A stretch of DNA of 64,000 nucleotides from Sinorhizobium numidicum (lineage in GTDB: Bacteria; Pseudomonadota; Alphaproteobacteria; Rhizobiales; Rhizobiaceae). The position numbers and the translations under genes are program-made. Below, in pieces: positions 18,122 to 26,669 of the stretch; the first letter of the stretch is position 1, and the number at the start of each line of letters is the position of its first letter. Location of the stretch: the NCBI RefSeq assembly GCF_029892045.1, contig NZ_CP120367.1, positions 2,260,849-2,324,848 of the forward strand. Reading direction: 5' to 3'. The notes beneath the pieces were generated by a model. The model saw nothing but the letters and a program-made list of their open reading frames with translations, was not told the DNA's origin and did no database searches.

Positions 18122-18350
18122 CAGCCTCCAGTGGAGGATACGACCGCGTCAAGCAACGCCGGTCGCTTGCAACGGCGGGGAGGTGAGGGGAGGCCTGCGG
18201 CCCATACTGCATTTAGTTCTTCCGTCGACATCCCCACCTCGCGTGCTTGCGGTACCTATGCCGACCGCTTGCTGACAATGCACCGGCGATCGGTTGCCGG
18301 TTCGAGGGGCTGGGGCCGGGTTAAGTAAACTGGAACGACAATCTCTGCAC
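18122..18350. other. Gap downstream of the Fic gene
   Basis: No gene recognised. The leftward Fic transcript should end here, but no strong hairpin with a T-run is visible. Confidence 0.35.
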
Positions 18351-18947
18351 TCAGCTGCGCGCGAATTCCAGCAGCGGACCGATATCATGATAGTCCGCTG
18401 CGCGTAGCGCGGCGACGTAACGCGCGCGCAATTCGCCCACGTTGGCCAAGCTGCCACCACTCCAACTGAAAGGCTCGCCGCCGAGCCGCTCAATCAGAAG
18501 GTCAGCCGCCAGGCGCGCGTGACGGCCATTTCCGTTCGGAAACGGGTGAATCGCGACGAGGCGATGATGGAACCTGATCGCGATCTCATCCGGCGGAAAG
18601 GTCTCATGCTCGATCCAGTATCGGATGTCGTCCATCAGGCTCGCCAGGTCCATCCCTATGCGATAGGCTTGAATGCCGATGTCGCGCTCGGTCGTCCGGA
18701 ACGTACCGGCCCACTGCCAGACTTCCCCAAACATCTGCTTGTGCAGTGTCCGCATGAAGTCTTCGCTGAGCATCCGCTCGAGCGGCACGCGCCGCCGCGC
18801 GCGCGCCCAGGCCGCACCCTCCACGATGTTCTCCTGTTCTGCCTCGTTGAGGTCGTTGCGGTGAGTGATCCAGGTCTGGAGCAGGCCCTCTCGCTCCTGC
18901 GGTTCAAGCGGTGTCGCGTCCTCAGGCTCCTGGAAGAGATCCGTCAT
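18351..18947 (-). CDS. Fic-domain protein, 'mobile mystery protein B'
   Basis: 198 residues with a complete Fic core, HPFPNGNGRHARLAADL (residues 134-150), matching H-P-F-x-x-G-N-G-R; the His and the P-loop-like anion hole needed for AMP transfer are all present. An N-terminal helix ENIVEGAAWARAR resembles the S/T-x-x-x-E-G inhibitory motif but has no Ser/Thr at the first position. FMRTLHKQMFGEVWQWAGTFR is characteristic of the family TIGR calls mobile mystery protein B. It overlaps the upstream HTH gene by four bases (ATGA, 18944-18947). AMPylation of an unknown target in a toxin-antitoxin-like pair is plausible but unproven. Confidence 0.9.
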   Translation of the reverse strand: MTDLFQEPEDATPLEPQEREGLLQTWITHRNDLNEAEQENIVEGAAWARARRRVPLERMLSEDFMRTLHKQMFGEVWQWAGTFRTTERDIGIQAYRIGMDLASLMDDIRYWIEHETFPPDEIAIRFHHRLVAIHPFPNGNGRHARLAADLLIERLGGEPFSWSGGSLANVGELRARYVAALRAADYHDIGPLLEFARS

Positions 18948-19405
18948 ATCTCGTTCCAGAGATCGCGCTCAGAGAGCTTGTCGCGGATATATGCCTGGAT
19001 GCGAGATTCGAAATCGGCATTGTCCGTGCCTTGCGCTTCCAGCCGCATCGTATGCGCGACACGCTGCAGCTCGCGTATTGCGATCTTGCGCGCCCGAGCC
19101 TCAATGACTGCCTGAAGCGAGCTGTTCGGAACGAGGGCGTAGACGAGCGTGCAATCCAGCGCCTCGGCGGCGCGCCGCAGCGTGTTGAGCTGGATGGTTC
19201 CTGCCGCTTCCGACTTCTCGATCGTTTCGACAGTCTGGGGTCGGATGCCGATGCGCGCGCCGAGCTGCACGCCCGTCATGCCGAGGGCATCGCGCAGCGC
19301 GCGCACCCATCCCCTCGGCGGCGCCCTGAACCGATCAATCGGCTGGAGCGACTGAAGTCTCTCGTCGAGGCGGAGCCGTGCTCTCTTGCGAGTATTGCTC
19401 TTCAT
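18944..19405 (-). CDS. HTH protein, 'mobile mystery protein A'
   Basis: About 153 residues from ATG 19405, placed 4-5 bases behind AGGAGC; the ATG at 19408 is too close to that site. A central XRE-type helix-turn-helix is GWVRALRDALGMTGVQLGARIGIRPQTVETIEKSEAAGTIQLNTL, after a basic N-terminus and before a region that includes LQRVAHTMRLEAQG. It matches the DNA-binding partner always paired with the Fic protein on mobile elements. It probably represses its own operon through the phased palindromes immediately upstream and may act as the antitoxin-like partner. The stop overlaps the Fic start by four bases. Confidence 0.88.
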   Translation of the reverse strand: MKSNTRKRARLRLDERLQSLQPIDRFRAPPRGWVRALRDALGMTGVQLGARIGIRPQTVETIEKSEAAGTIQLNTLRRAAEALDCTLVYALVPNSSLQAVIEARARKIAIRELQRVAHTMRLEAQGTDNADFESRIQAYIRDKLSERDLWNEI

Positions 19406-19418
19406 CATGCTCCTATCA

Positions 19419-19565
19419 CCAGCCTGCAAGCTGATCTTGGACGCAACTTTATCAGCTCAGAGCCTGACGAACAAGATCAATTGGTCAGTCCATAGGCTGA
19501 CAACATGAGGCATAGAATCAGCCTACAGCCTGAGACATAGGCGATAAAATCAGTCTGTAGCCTCC
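19419..19565. promoter_or_regulatory. Five operator-like palindromes spaced 33/33/33/32 bp
   Basis: Sites of the form TCAG-N8-CTGA begin at 19419, 19452, 19485, 19518 and 19550. The middle three are perfect at both ends (TCAGCTCAGAGCCTGA, TCAGTCCATAGGCTGA, TCAGCCTACAGCCTGA); the outer two have one damaged half (CCAGCCTGCAAGCTGA and TCAGTCTGTAGCCTCC). A consensus TCAGYCTRTAGSCTGA is itself near-palindromic. The pitch of about three helical turns puts all sites on one face of the DNA. The array ends about 14 bases upstream of the HTH gene start, so it very likely binds that protein and covers its promoter. Confidence 0.8.
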
Positions 19566-19856
19566 GGGTGTTCCTGAAACTAGAGAAAAGTTCCGATGGA
19601 GATGACCCGTGAGATACTGTCATAGCTATTGTCACGGCCTGCGTTCTCGAGTTCGCAATCACTAAATTGAAGGTTCTCTGGTTCGAATCGCCTCAGGGCG
19701 GACAGCACGCTGTATCCGATTGTCGAGGCGGTCGTGCTGCGATCTAGCGCCTCCGCATCGAATGCCTTCTGCGATCCACAGCGGCAATAGATTAGCGACA
19801 ATGATTATGCATGCGGTCGACTAACCCGGCGAGGGAGAGATACCCTCGATCGGTCT
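19566..19856. other. Intergenic, no supported gene
   Basis: A 73-codon minus-strand frame (19801-19580) contains RCGSQKAFDAEALDRSTTAS but has no family resemblance and no clear ribosome-binding site. The rest is featureless. Confidence 0.35.
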
Positions 19857-20528
19857 CTAAAGCCGGCCGAATTCATCGAGCAGATCCTCGAGCGTTTTCC
19901 CCTGAGCGACCCGCTCCCGAGTCTTCTGCTCGCGTTCGGCCTGTTCGCGTGCCGCTTCGAGGACCACTTCCGCCATCGGCAATGGCACGACCGTCACGCC
20001 GATCGTGTCGGCCACGACGAAATCACCCGGATTGACCGTCACCCCTCCGCACTGGATCGGCACATTGACGGAAAGCTCCTCCTTGCGTCCGGAATACATG
20101 GTGTGGGTGCCGCGCGCGGTGATGGCGCGGGTCCAGATTGGCCATCCTATGTCGCGCAGCTCATCAATGTCCCGACCGGCGCCGTCGATGATCATGCCCC
20201 GGATGCCACGATTGCGCGCAAGGCCGCCCATCAGCCCGCCGCAAACCGAAGTCTGGCGATCGCCTCCGGCATCAACCACGATCACGTCTCCGGCACCGCT
20301 CATCTCGATTGCCCGCAGCGGGTCCACGAGATCGCCGGGCGAGAGCTGGACCGTCACCGCCTGTCCGACGATCTTGGCCGGGAAGGCCGGCTTGATCTCG
20401 GAATCCATCACCCCCTGGCGGTATTGGCAATCTGCAAAAACGCAGGAGGCGCTGTAGCACTGGGCCACCGCATCGAATTTCGCGGCGAGCGCAGGATTGC
20501 GCTCGAAATGGTTGAACAGCTTCAGCAT
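19857..20528 (-). CDS. RraA-like / HMG-aldolase family protein
   Basis: About 223 residues from ATG 20528 (GAGGT upstream). The family core is present: KIVGQAVTVQLSPGD, GAGDVIVVDAGGDRQTSVCGGLMGGLARNRGIRGMIIDGAGRD, RGTHTMYSGRKEEL and GVTVNPGDFVVADTIGVTVVP. The G-G-L-M...R-G-x-x-G-x-x-x-D-G-x-x-R-D stretch is the metal and pyruvate-enolate site of class II 4-hydroxy-4-methyl-2-oxoglutarate aldolases, which split 4-hydroxy-2-oxoacids and decarboxylate oxaloacetate. It is the last gene of a leftward sugar operon. A pyruvate-forming cleavage at the end of a catabolic route fits this position; the RNase E-inhibitor role of E. coli RraA is less likely here. Confidence 0.87.
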   Translation of the reverse strand: MLKLFNHFERNPALAAKFDAVAQCYSASCVFADCQYRQGVMDSEIKPAFPAKIVGQAVTVQLSPGDLVDPLRAIEMSGAGDVIVVDAGGDRQTSVCGGLMGGLARNRGIRGMIIDGAGRDIDELRDIGWPIWTRAITARGTHTMYSGRKEELSVNVPIQCGGVTVNPGDFVVADTIGVTVVPLPMAEVVLEAAREQAEREQKTRERVAQGKTLEDLLDEFGRL

Positions 20529-20539
20529 TTTAACCTCTT

Positions 20540-21559
20540 TCAATCCCGCCGGAGGTCACCGTCTTGCCCGCCCAGCGACACTTCGTTCACCGGATTGAGC
20601 GGGCGCTCGCCCTTCAGCACGCGAGCGACCTCCGAGGCGGCCGTCTCGCGGGCGAGCCGGATCGATTCTTCGGAATAATAAGCGACATGGGAGGTGACGA
20701 TCAGATTTTCGAGCGAGAATAAAGGATTGCTGGAGGGGTTCCAGTTCCTGAGCTTTGCCGGCTCTTCCTCGAGATCGTCGAGGCCGGCACCGGCAATGCG
20801 CCCCTCAGCCAGGGCTTTGGCGAGAGCACGGTTGTCGATCGTTGGGCCGCGGCCGGTATTCACGATGATGGCGTCCTTCCTCATCTTCGCAAGCTCGGCC
20901 TCGCCCAGAAAATGATGCGACTCGGCCGTCATCGGCACCTGCATCATCAGATAGTCCGAGCGGGCAAGGATCTCGTCCTTCCCGACAAGCGCGACCCCCT
21001 TCGCTTCGGCGATGCCTTCGGCTAGGTAGGGATCATAGGCGATGATCGTGACGCCGAACGCCTTGGCGCGCTCAGCTATCGCCTGGCCGATCTTGCCGAA
21101 AGAGACGATTCCCATGGTGCGGCCTTTGAGACGACAAACGGGTTTGCCCATCTGCCAACGCCAGATGCCGTTGCGGATCGCCGCGTCATAGCGAATGAGC
21201 TTGCGGGCGAGCGCCAGCCAGAGCGCGATGGCGTGGTCGGCCACCTCGTCGGTGCAGTAATCGCGGACATTGGTGACGAGGATCCCCTTCCGGGTCGCGG
21301 CCTCGACGTCGACAATGTCCACGCCGACGCCGTATCGCGCAATCACCCGGCAGCGCTCCATGCGATCGATGGTCGCCGAACCCACACGCGCATATTGATT
21401 CATGATCGCGTCGCAGTCGCGCGCTTCTTCGAACAGCTCCTCCTCCGACTTGGCCTGCAGGGCGACAACCCGGGCTCCCGCCGCTTCAAGGATCGGCAGC
21501 TCAATGTCGAGATTGCCATAGTCGTAGTCGGTGATGACGACCTTGGGTTTGCGCGCCAT
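20540..21559 (-). CDS. D-isomer-specific 2-hydroxyacid dehydrogenase
   Basis: 339 residues with the two-domain D-2-hydroxyacid dehydrogenase layout. Catalytic-domain pieces are YARVGSATIDRM and ARYGVGVDIVDVEAATRKGI. The NAD domain has GIVSFGKIGQAIAERAKAFG (the first Gly of GxGxxG is replaced by Ser) and an acid-turn VTIIAYDPY, which favours NAD. NTGRGPTID carries the catalytic Arg, GLDDLEEEP the Glu, and SHVAYYSEES the His. It resembles the CtBP/phosphoglycerate-dehydrogenase-like group. Gene order in the operon is VOC enzyme, this dehydrogenase, RraA-like aldolase, all within 12 bases of each other, so it probably interconverts a 2-keto acid and a D-2-hydroxy acid produced from the imported substrate. 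Confidence 0.9.
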   Translation of the reverse strand: MARKPKVVITDYDYGNLDIELPILEAAGARVVALQAKSEEELFEEARDCDAIMNQYARVGSATIDRMERCRVIARYGVGVDIVDVEAATRKGILVTNVRDYCTDEVADHAIALWLALARKLIRYDAAIRNGIWRWQMGKPVCRLKGRTMGIVSFGKIGQAIAERAKAFGVTIIAYDPYLAEGIAEAKGVALVGKDEILARSDYLMMQVPMTAESHHFLGEAELAKMRKDAIIVNTGRGPTIDNRALAKALAEGRIAGAGLDDLEEEPAKLRNWNPSSNPLFSLENLIVTSHVAYYSEESIRLARETAASEVARVLKGERPLNPVNEVSLGGQDGDLRRD

Positions 21560-21571
21560 GCTCGCTTCCTT

Positions 21572-22066
21572 TCAGACGTAGGCGCCGGCCGAATAGGTGA
21601 GCTCGTAGGAATGGCTGTAGAGCTCGATGACGTTGCCGAACGGGTCCTCGCAATAGATCATCCGGTAGGGCTTTTGCCCCGGATAATAGAACCGCACCTG
21701 CTTCATCCGCTGCCGGCCGCCGAGCGATTCGATGATCTTGACCCGCTCCTCGAGATTTTCGTCCTGCAGGCAGAAATGGAAAAGGCCAGGCCGCCAATAT
21801 TCGAATGGCTTTTCCTCCGGCGCCGTTCTGGGGAATTCGAAGAGCTCGATACCGATGCCGTCGCCTGTCGAGAGATGGGCGATGCGGAAGCTTCCCCACC
21901 CTGGACCGAACACATCGTCGCACATCTGTCCGATAGCGCTGTCGTCGTGCTGGATTTCGGTCGGCGGCATTATCACGTAGAAGCCGAAGGCCTTCGCGTA
22001 GAACGCGACCGCCTTCTCGAGATCTGGGACGGTGACGCCGATATGGGAAAACGTGATGGCTGTCAT
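21572..22066 (-). CDS. VOC-superfamily (glyoxalase/dioxygenase-like) enzyme
   Basis: 164 residues from ATG 22066, which has AGGAGG eight bases upstream and overlaps the permease stop by four bases. Two beta-alpha-beta-beta-beta modules are visible. The metal ligands are likely the His in FSHIGVTVPDLEKAVAFY, the Glu in GIGIELFEF, the His in GLFHFCLQDENLEE and the Glu in EDPFGNVIELYSHSYE, the usual H/E...E quartet. This fold covers glyoxalase I, extradiol dioxygenases and sugar-related epimerases or isomerases. Inside a sugar-uptake operon, an isomerase or lyase acting on a keto-sugar acid is plausible, but the sequence alone does not decide. Confidence 0.87.
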   Translation of the reverse strand: MTAITFSHIGVTVPDLEKAVAFYAKAFGFYVIMPPTEIQHDDSAIGQMCDDVFGPGWGSFRIAHLSTGDGIGIELFEFPRTAPEEKPFEYWRPGLFHFCLQDENLEERVKIIESLGGRQRMKQVRFYYPGQKPYRMIYCEDPFGNVIELYSHSYELTYSAGAYV

Positions 22067-23070
22067 TGCGCTTTCCTCCTTTCCTGCCGTGCGCCTCGCG
22101 CCGAGTGCAGCAGACCGAGGGCCCAGACGAATCCGCGGCTGAGCTCGCCGCGCCACATGTCGATCGCCACGGCGAGAACGATGATCGCGCCGATCACGAC
22201 ATTCTGCGTGGATGTCGCCACAGCATTGAGGTTCAGTCCGTTCTGAACGATTGTTACCGTCAGCGCACCGAAGAGAGTGGCCACCATGTCACCGCGCCCG
22301 CCCGCGAGGCTGGCGCCACCGATCACGGCTGCGGCGATCGCCTGTAATTCGAGGCCGGCGCCGTAGTTGGGCGAGCCCGAATTCAATCGCGCCGCCATCA
22401 GAATCGCCCCGATCGCCGCCATCAGGCCAGCCAACGTGAACGCGCAAAGCTGGATACGCCGCACCTTGATGCCGGATAGCCGCGCCGCCTCGGCATTGCC
22501 ACCCACCGCATAGATCGAGCGTCCGAGGCGGGTGCGCCGCATAAGCCAGTGGGCGACCGCGAAGAACAGAACAATATAGATCAGGGGAAGCGGGATGCCG
22601 GCCAGCCTGCCGTAGAACAGCGGCTCGAGACGATCCGACGCCTCGAAGACGGGCGAGCCGTTGTTGAACATGAATGCTAGGCCGCGATAGGCGCTCAGGC
22701 CGGCGAGAGTGGTGATGAAGGCCGGAATGCGGAGATAGGCGGTGATCGCTCCGTTGAGGGCGCCGATCGCAGCGCCGGTAGCAAGAGCGAGCACAACAGC
22801 AGGCCAAAATCCGAAGCCCCAGAATTTCAGCATCATAGCGAGCAGCATTGTCAGAAGCGCGATCATGGATCCGGGGCTCAGATCGATGCCGCCGACGATG
22901 ATTACCGCCGTGGAACCGATCGCCACGAGAGCGACGATGCTGACCTGAAGAGCGAGATTGTTCAGGTTGCCTGGGGTAAGGAAACGGTCCGTCGTGGACA
23001 TGACGAGAAGCGCAACGACGATCGTGGCGATCGCCGGGCCGGTGACGGGAAGGAAAAACAGCCGCTTCAT
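22063..23070 (-). CDS. CUT2-family (ribose-type) ABC permease
   Basis: 335 residues with eight to ten hydrophobic helices of the BPD_transp_2 family. Diagnostic stretches include VSIVALVAIGSTAVIIVGGIDLSPGSMIALL (the G-G-I-D-L-S motif of RbsC-type permeases), RSIYAVGGNAEAARLSGI and GLELQAIAAAVIGGASLAGGRGD. It forms the inner-membrane channel of a carbohydrate importer with the ATPase just upstream (four-base overlap at 23067-23070) and the binding protein upstream of that. The C-terminus is extended and basic (SARGARQERRKAQ). Confidence 0.93.
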   Translation of the reverse strand: MKRLFFLPVTGPAIATIVVALLVMSTTDRFLTPGNLNNLALQVSIVALVAIGSTAVIIVGGIDLSPGSMIALLTMLLAMMLKFWGFGFWPAVVLALATGAAIGALNGAITAYLRIPAFITTLAGLSAYRGLAFMFNNGSPVFEASDRLEPLFYGRLAGIPLPLIYIVLFFAVAHWLMRRTRLGRSIYAVGGNAEAARLSGIKVRRIQLCAFTLAGLMAAIGAILMAARLNSGSPNYGAGLELQAIAAAVIGGASLAGGRGDMVATLFGALTVTIVQNGLNLNAVATSTQNVVIGAIIVLAVAIDMWRGELSRGFVWALGLLHSARGARQERRKAQ

Positions 23071-24569
23071 GCCGCATCCCGCCTTTCTCCGGCGCCCATG
23101 AGCTCGGCCTTGGTCAGCGTCTTCGCCTCGGCGATGCGCATGATGCGGCCCCGCCGCACAATCGCGATGCGATCAGACATGGCGAGCAGCTCCTTGTCGT
23201 CGGAGCTGATCAGTATGACGCCTTTCCCCGCTGCGGTCAGCTCGTTGATCAGCCGGTAGATGGCGACCTTGGCTCCGACATCGATGCCTTTGGTCGGCTC
23301 ATCGAGAATGAAGACCTCCGCATTGGCGTTCAGCCATCGCGCGAGCAGGATCTTCTGCTGATTGCCTCCTGACAGCCGGCCGACCAGCTCGGTTTCGGCG
23401 GCACGGCTTACTCGCAGGCTGCGGATGAGATCGCCCGCCACCTTGCGCTCGCGCGCAAGATCGAGCCAGAGACCACGGTCGAGATCGGCGAGGCTTGCGG
23501 CAGTGATGTTCTGCGGGCCGGTGAAGTTGAAGAACAGGCCGTCGATATTGCGGTTTTCGGTGAGGAGCGCGATGCCGGCGGCGATTGCGCCCGCCGGGCT
23601 GCGAATCACTTGCGCCTTTCCATGCAGCCGAATTTCTCCGCCGGCCAGCGGCACCACGCCGAACAGGGCGCGCGCGATAGCGCTTCGGCCGGAGCCGAGC
23701 GGCCCGCCAAATCCGAGCACTTCGCCGCGATGGAGAGTGAAGCTCACGTCATGGAGCTTGGGATCGGCGGAGATGCCGAGCGCTTCCAGAAGCACCTCGC
23801 CCTGCCTGCAATGGATCTTCGGGTACTGCTCCTCCATCTCCTTGCCGATCATAAGCGAGATGATGGCGCCTACATCGAGCGGCGTGTGGTCGGCTCCGCT
23901 AACAATGCGGCCGTTCCGCATGACGCTGACCACGTCGCAGAGATCGACAACCTCGTCGAGCCGATGGGAAATATAGAGGATCGCCGCGCCGTTTTTTCGT
24001 GCCCGCCTTAGGAGCTCGTGCAGATGCTCGATCTCCGTCACCCCGAGCGCCGTGGTCGGCTCGTCGAGCACGATCAGGCTCGCCCTCGCCGCCATCGCCT
24101 TGGCGATTTCCACAAGCTGCTGCTGCGCGACCGGCAACTCGCCGACCACAGCGTCCGGAGGGATGTCGAGCTCGAGCTCCATCAGGGTTCTGTGCGCCGC
24201 CTCGCGCATGGAGCGCCAATCGATGCTGAAGTAGCTGCCGGGCCATCGCCCCAGGAACACATTCTCCGCGACAGTCAGTTCAGGAACGAGAGAAAACTCC
24301 TGGAACACCGTGGCGATGCCGAGCGAGCGGGCCGTGAGCGTGCTGTCGAGCGTGACGGGCGCACCCTCGTGCAGGATCATGCCCCCGTCCGGCCGGTGCG
24401 CGCCTGAAAGCGTCCGAATAAGAGTGGTCTTGCCGCTGCCATTCTCGCCGACGAGCCCATGGATCTGGTGCCGGCGAAGCGCGAGCGAAACATCGTCATT
24501 TGCCAGCACCACGCCGAATGCCTTGCTGATGCCCCGCAACTCCCAGACGGTATCGCTGTCCACGCTCAT
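23067..24569 (-). CDS. CUT2-family double ATPase (RbsA/MglA-like)
   Basis: About 500 residues with two nucleotide-binding domains in tandem. The first has Walker A GENGSGKTT, signature GELPVAQQQ and Walker B LIVLDEPTTAL. The second has the usual degenerate Walker A (GGPLGSGRSA), LSGGNQQK and VFILDEPTKGID. The degeneracy of the second site is normal for this family. The likely start is ATG 24569 (MSVDSDTVWELRGISKAFG); an ATG at 24587 is six codons further out. It energises the importer whose permease overlaps its 3' end by four bases. Confidence 0.93.
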   Translation of the reverse strand: MSVDSDTVWELRGISKAFGVVLANDDVSLALRRHQIHGLVGENGSGKTTLIRTLSGAHRPDGGMILHEGAPVTLDSTLTARSLGIATVFQEFSLVPELTVAENVFLGRWPGSYFSIDWRSMREAAHRTLMELELDIPPDAVVGELPVAQQQLVEIAKAMAARASLIVLDEPTTALGVTEIEHLHELLRRARKNGAAILYISHRLDEVVDLCDVVSVMRNGRIVSGADHTPLDVGAIISLMIGKEMEEQYPKIHCRQGEVLLEALGISADPKLHDVSFTLHRGEVLGFGGPLGSGRSAIARALFGVVPLAGGEIRLHGKAQVIRSPAGAIAAGIALLTENRNIDGLFFNFTGPQNITAASLADLDRGLWLDLARERKVAGDLIRSLRVSRAAETELVGRLSGGNQQKILLARWLNANAEVFILDEPTKGIDVGAKVAIYRLINELTAAGKGVILISSDDKELLAMSDRIAIVRRGRIMRIAEAKTLTKAELMGAGERRDAA

Positions 24570-24632
24570 AACTTCACCATGTGTCACGTGTTGCTCCCGG
24601 CGGGATCCAGCGATCTGCCATGCTCCTGCGCA

Positions 24633-25685
24633 TCAATATGCCTTGGAGGGCTTCGGATAGAGCGTTTCGGGATGGCGCAGGATGTCGATCACGTTGTTCT
24701 TGTCGACGATCTGCGTCGGGGTCTCGACCCAGCCGCCCGGATATTTGTTGGCGAGGATATCGGCGGTGATGGCGAGCGCGATCTGGCCCATGACAAAGGG
24801 CGTTGTGTCGACCGTTGCGGTGACGTTGCCGGCGGCGATCTGCTCTAGGCCGGCGCCGGTATCCCCGTCATTGCCGAACAATAGAAGGTCGGTGCGGCCG
24901 AGTGCTTTCGCAGCCTGCGCGGCGCCCATGATCTCGTAATCGTTGGCAGCGAAGATCAACTGGATATCGGGATGCGCCTGCAGCATGTCCATCGCGGCGG
25001 CGTTACCGCCCTCGACGTTCCATTTGCCGTCTAGGCTGGCGACGACCTTGAAATTCGAGCCCTTGATGGCGTCCAGGAATCCGCCCACCCGCTCGGTCGA
25101 ATGATAGCCGGGCTGCCCCTCCAGAATCCCGACGATCATCGGCTTTCCATCAGTCAATTTCAGGGCATATTCGCCGAGCTTGTGCGTGCCCTTGCGCTGC
25201 GAATAGCCGACCACCGCGTGGACAGGGGCAGGAAAGTCGGGAATGTCGGAATTGACGATCACCACTGCAATTCCAGCATCCACCGCGCGCTTCACCAGGG
25301 GAGCCGCCGCGTGCTCGTCATGCGTCGAGAGGATGATCGCATCGACGCCGCGCGTGATCACGTCCTGCAGCATGCCCATCTGGCCGTTGATGTCGGCTCC
25401 GCTTTGCGGCGCGAGTAGGAAGGTGTCGATGCCGCGCTTGGCCGCCTCCTTCTTTATGCCTTCGCCGATCGCGATGTAGTAGTTGAACTCGGTCGCCGGT
25501 GGCATGTAGGCGATATGGGCTCCCTTCGGTCCCTTGAAGCTCTTGATGGGAGCCTGGGCCGACGCCTGAAGCGGTTTCGGCGCCGGGTAAGAGAGTTCCT
25601 GTGCCCACGCGGCTCCAACCGCCAGCCCTATGGCAAGCGCCAGGCCGGCAGCGAGAATTTTCGTTGCGTTTCTCATGACGTTCAT
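24633..25685 (-). CDS. Periplasmic sugar-binding protein (CUT2 importer 1)
   Basis: 350 residues with a Sec signal peptide (NATKILAAGLALAIGLAVGAAWA followed by QEL) and the type I periplasmic-binding fold: GADINGQMGMLQDVITRGVDAIILS, VVIVNSDIP, GYHSTERVGGFLDAI, QLIFAANDYEIMGAAQA and LLLFGNDGDTGAGLEQI. These lie where ribose/galactose-type binding proteins contact ligand and permease. It delivers a monosaccharide-sized ligand to the importer encoded downstream. The ligand is unknown; the neighbouring lactonase, dehydrogenase and aldolase suggest a sugar, sugar acid or lactone. Confidence 0.92.
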   Translation of the reverse strand: MNVMRNATKILAAGLALAIGLAVGAAWAQELSYPAPKPLQASAQAPIKSFKGPKGAHIAYMPPATEFNYYIAIGEGIKKEAAKRGIDTFLLAPQSGADINGQMGMLQDVITRGVDAIILSTHDEHAAAPLVKRAVDAGIAVVIVNSDIPDFPAPVHAVVGYSQRKGTHKLGEYALKLTDGKPMIVGILEGQPGYHSTERVGGFLDAIKGSNFKVVASLDGKWNVEGGNAAAMDMLQAHPDIQLIFAANDYEIMGAAQAAKALGRTDLLLFGNDGDTGAGLEQIAAGNVTATVDTTPFVMGQIALAITADILANKYPGGWVETPTQIVDKNNVIDILRHPETLYPKPSKAY

Positions 25686-25727
25686 CCTGTTCTCCCTGGG
25701 CGTTGCGCGCTTCCTCTCGTTGTTTTC

Positions 25728-26600
25728 TCATCCGGCGAAAGGCTGGTCTGCGACGCCGCGCACGCCTGGCCGGAATGCAAAAAGCGCCCCGGCCGTCGGC
25801 TCCGCTGCGAGCTGCTCCGGGGTCATGGCCAGCCGTGACGTGGTGATGTAGAGCGTATCCAGTTCCGCTCCGCCGAAGGCGCAGCATGTCGGTTTCCAGA
25901 CCGGCACCTCGATCGTCCGGTCGGCCCTGCCGTCGGGAAGGATGCGGACGATCCGCTGGCCTTCCCAGACCGCGTTCCACACAGCACCCTCGGCATCCAC
26001 GCACGAGCCGTCCGGAATGCCGGCTTCGCCTTGAAAATCCTTCAGCACGCGGCGGTTGGAGGGGATCCCTGTGCGAGGATCGTAGTCATAGGCCCAGATC
26101 GTGCCGGCGAAGGAGTCGGCGAAATACATCGTCCGCCCGTCCGGCGAAAAGCAGGTGCTGTTGGCACACCCGACCCCGCTGATGATGGTGGACACCGATC
26201 CGTCGAGATCGACGCGCACGACGGTGGAAACCGGCTCCGAGGAACCCTCGTTCATGCCGCCGGCTATGAAGCGGCCCTGGCGATCGGTGCGGCCGTCGTT
26301 GAGGCGCGTGTCCGGATTGTCGGGCTCGAAGCGATGGATGGAGGACACCGCGCCGCTCTCCGGATCGAAGAACGCAATTTGCTTGGCGAAGGCGATGATG
26401 AACCCTCCGCTCCGCCGGGGCGCGAAGCAGCACGCGCGGTCGGGCATGGCAACAGAACCGGATCTGGCGGACTCAGGCTCGTACCACCAGAGATGCCAGC
26501 CATGGATATCCGTCCACCAAACGCGGCCGTCGTTCGGGTTCCACAGCACACCCTCGCCGTGCTGGTTGTGGCAATCAAGGAGAAGCTCAGCCCTGTCCAT
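25728..26600 (-). CDS. SMP-30/gluconolactonase-family sugar lactonase
   Basis: 290 residues forming a six-bladed propeller of the SGL family. The metal-site residues expected for this family are visible: Glu in CHNQHGEGVLW, Asn in RLNDGRTDRQGRF, Asn in GCANSTCFSPDGRTMYFADS, and Asp in GIPDGSCVDAEGAVWNAVW. These enzymes hydrolyse aldonolactones such as glucono-, galactono- or arabinonolactone to the free acids using a divalent metal. It is the promoter-proximal gene of the leftward importer-catabolic operon and diverges from a GntR regulator gene, so it is probably induced by the imported sugar or its lactone. Confidence 0.92.
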   Translation of the reverse strand: MDRAELLLDCHNQHGEGVLWNPNDGRVWWTDIHGWHLWWYEPESARSGSVAMPDRACCFAPRRSGGFIIAFAKQIAFFDPESGAVSSIHRFEPDNPDTRLNDGRTDRQGRFIAGGMNEGSSEPVSTVVRVDLDGSVSTIISGVGCANSTCFSPDGRTMYFADSFAGTIWAYDYDPRTGIPSNRRVLKDFQGEAGIPDGSCVDAEGAVWNAVWEGQRIVRILPDGRADRTIEVPVWKPTCCAFGGAELDTLYITTSRLAMTPEQLAAEPTAGALFAFRPGVRGVADQPFAG

Positions 26601-26669
26601 GCGATCCTATCCCGGAGCGCTCCTAAAGCGTGGCGCGCCGCATCAAACCGCTTGTCCCATGTGCTGCTG

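Noticed and set aside
19419..19565. CRISPR array interpretation of the five repeats near 19.5 kb
   Set aside because: The units are 16-bp palindromes with 16-17-bp gaps, too short for repeat-spacer units, and no cas gene is present. An operator array fits better.
19580..19801. 73-codon frame upstream of the operator array
   Set aside because: No motif or ribosome-binding site; could be random.
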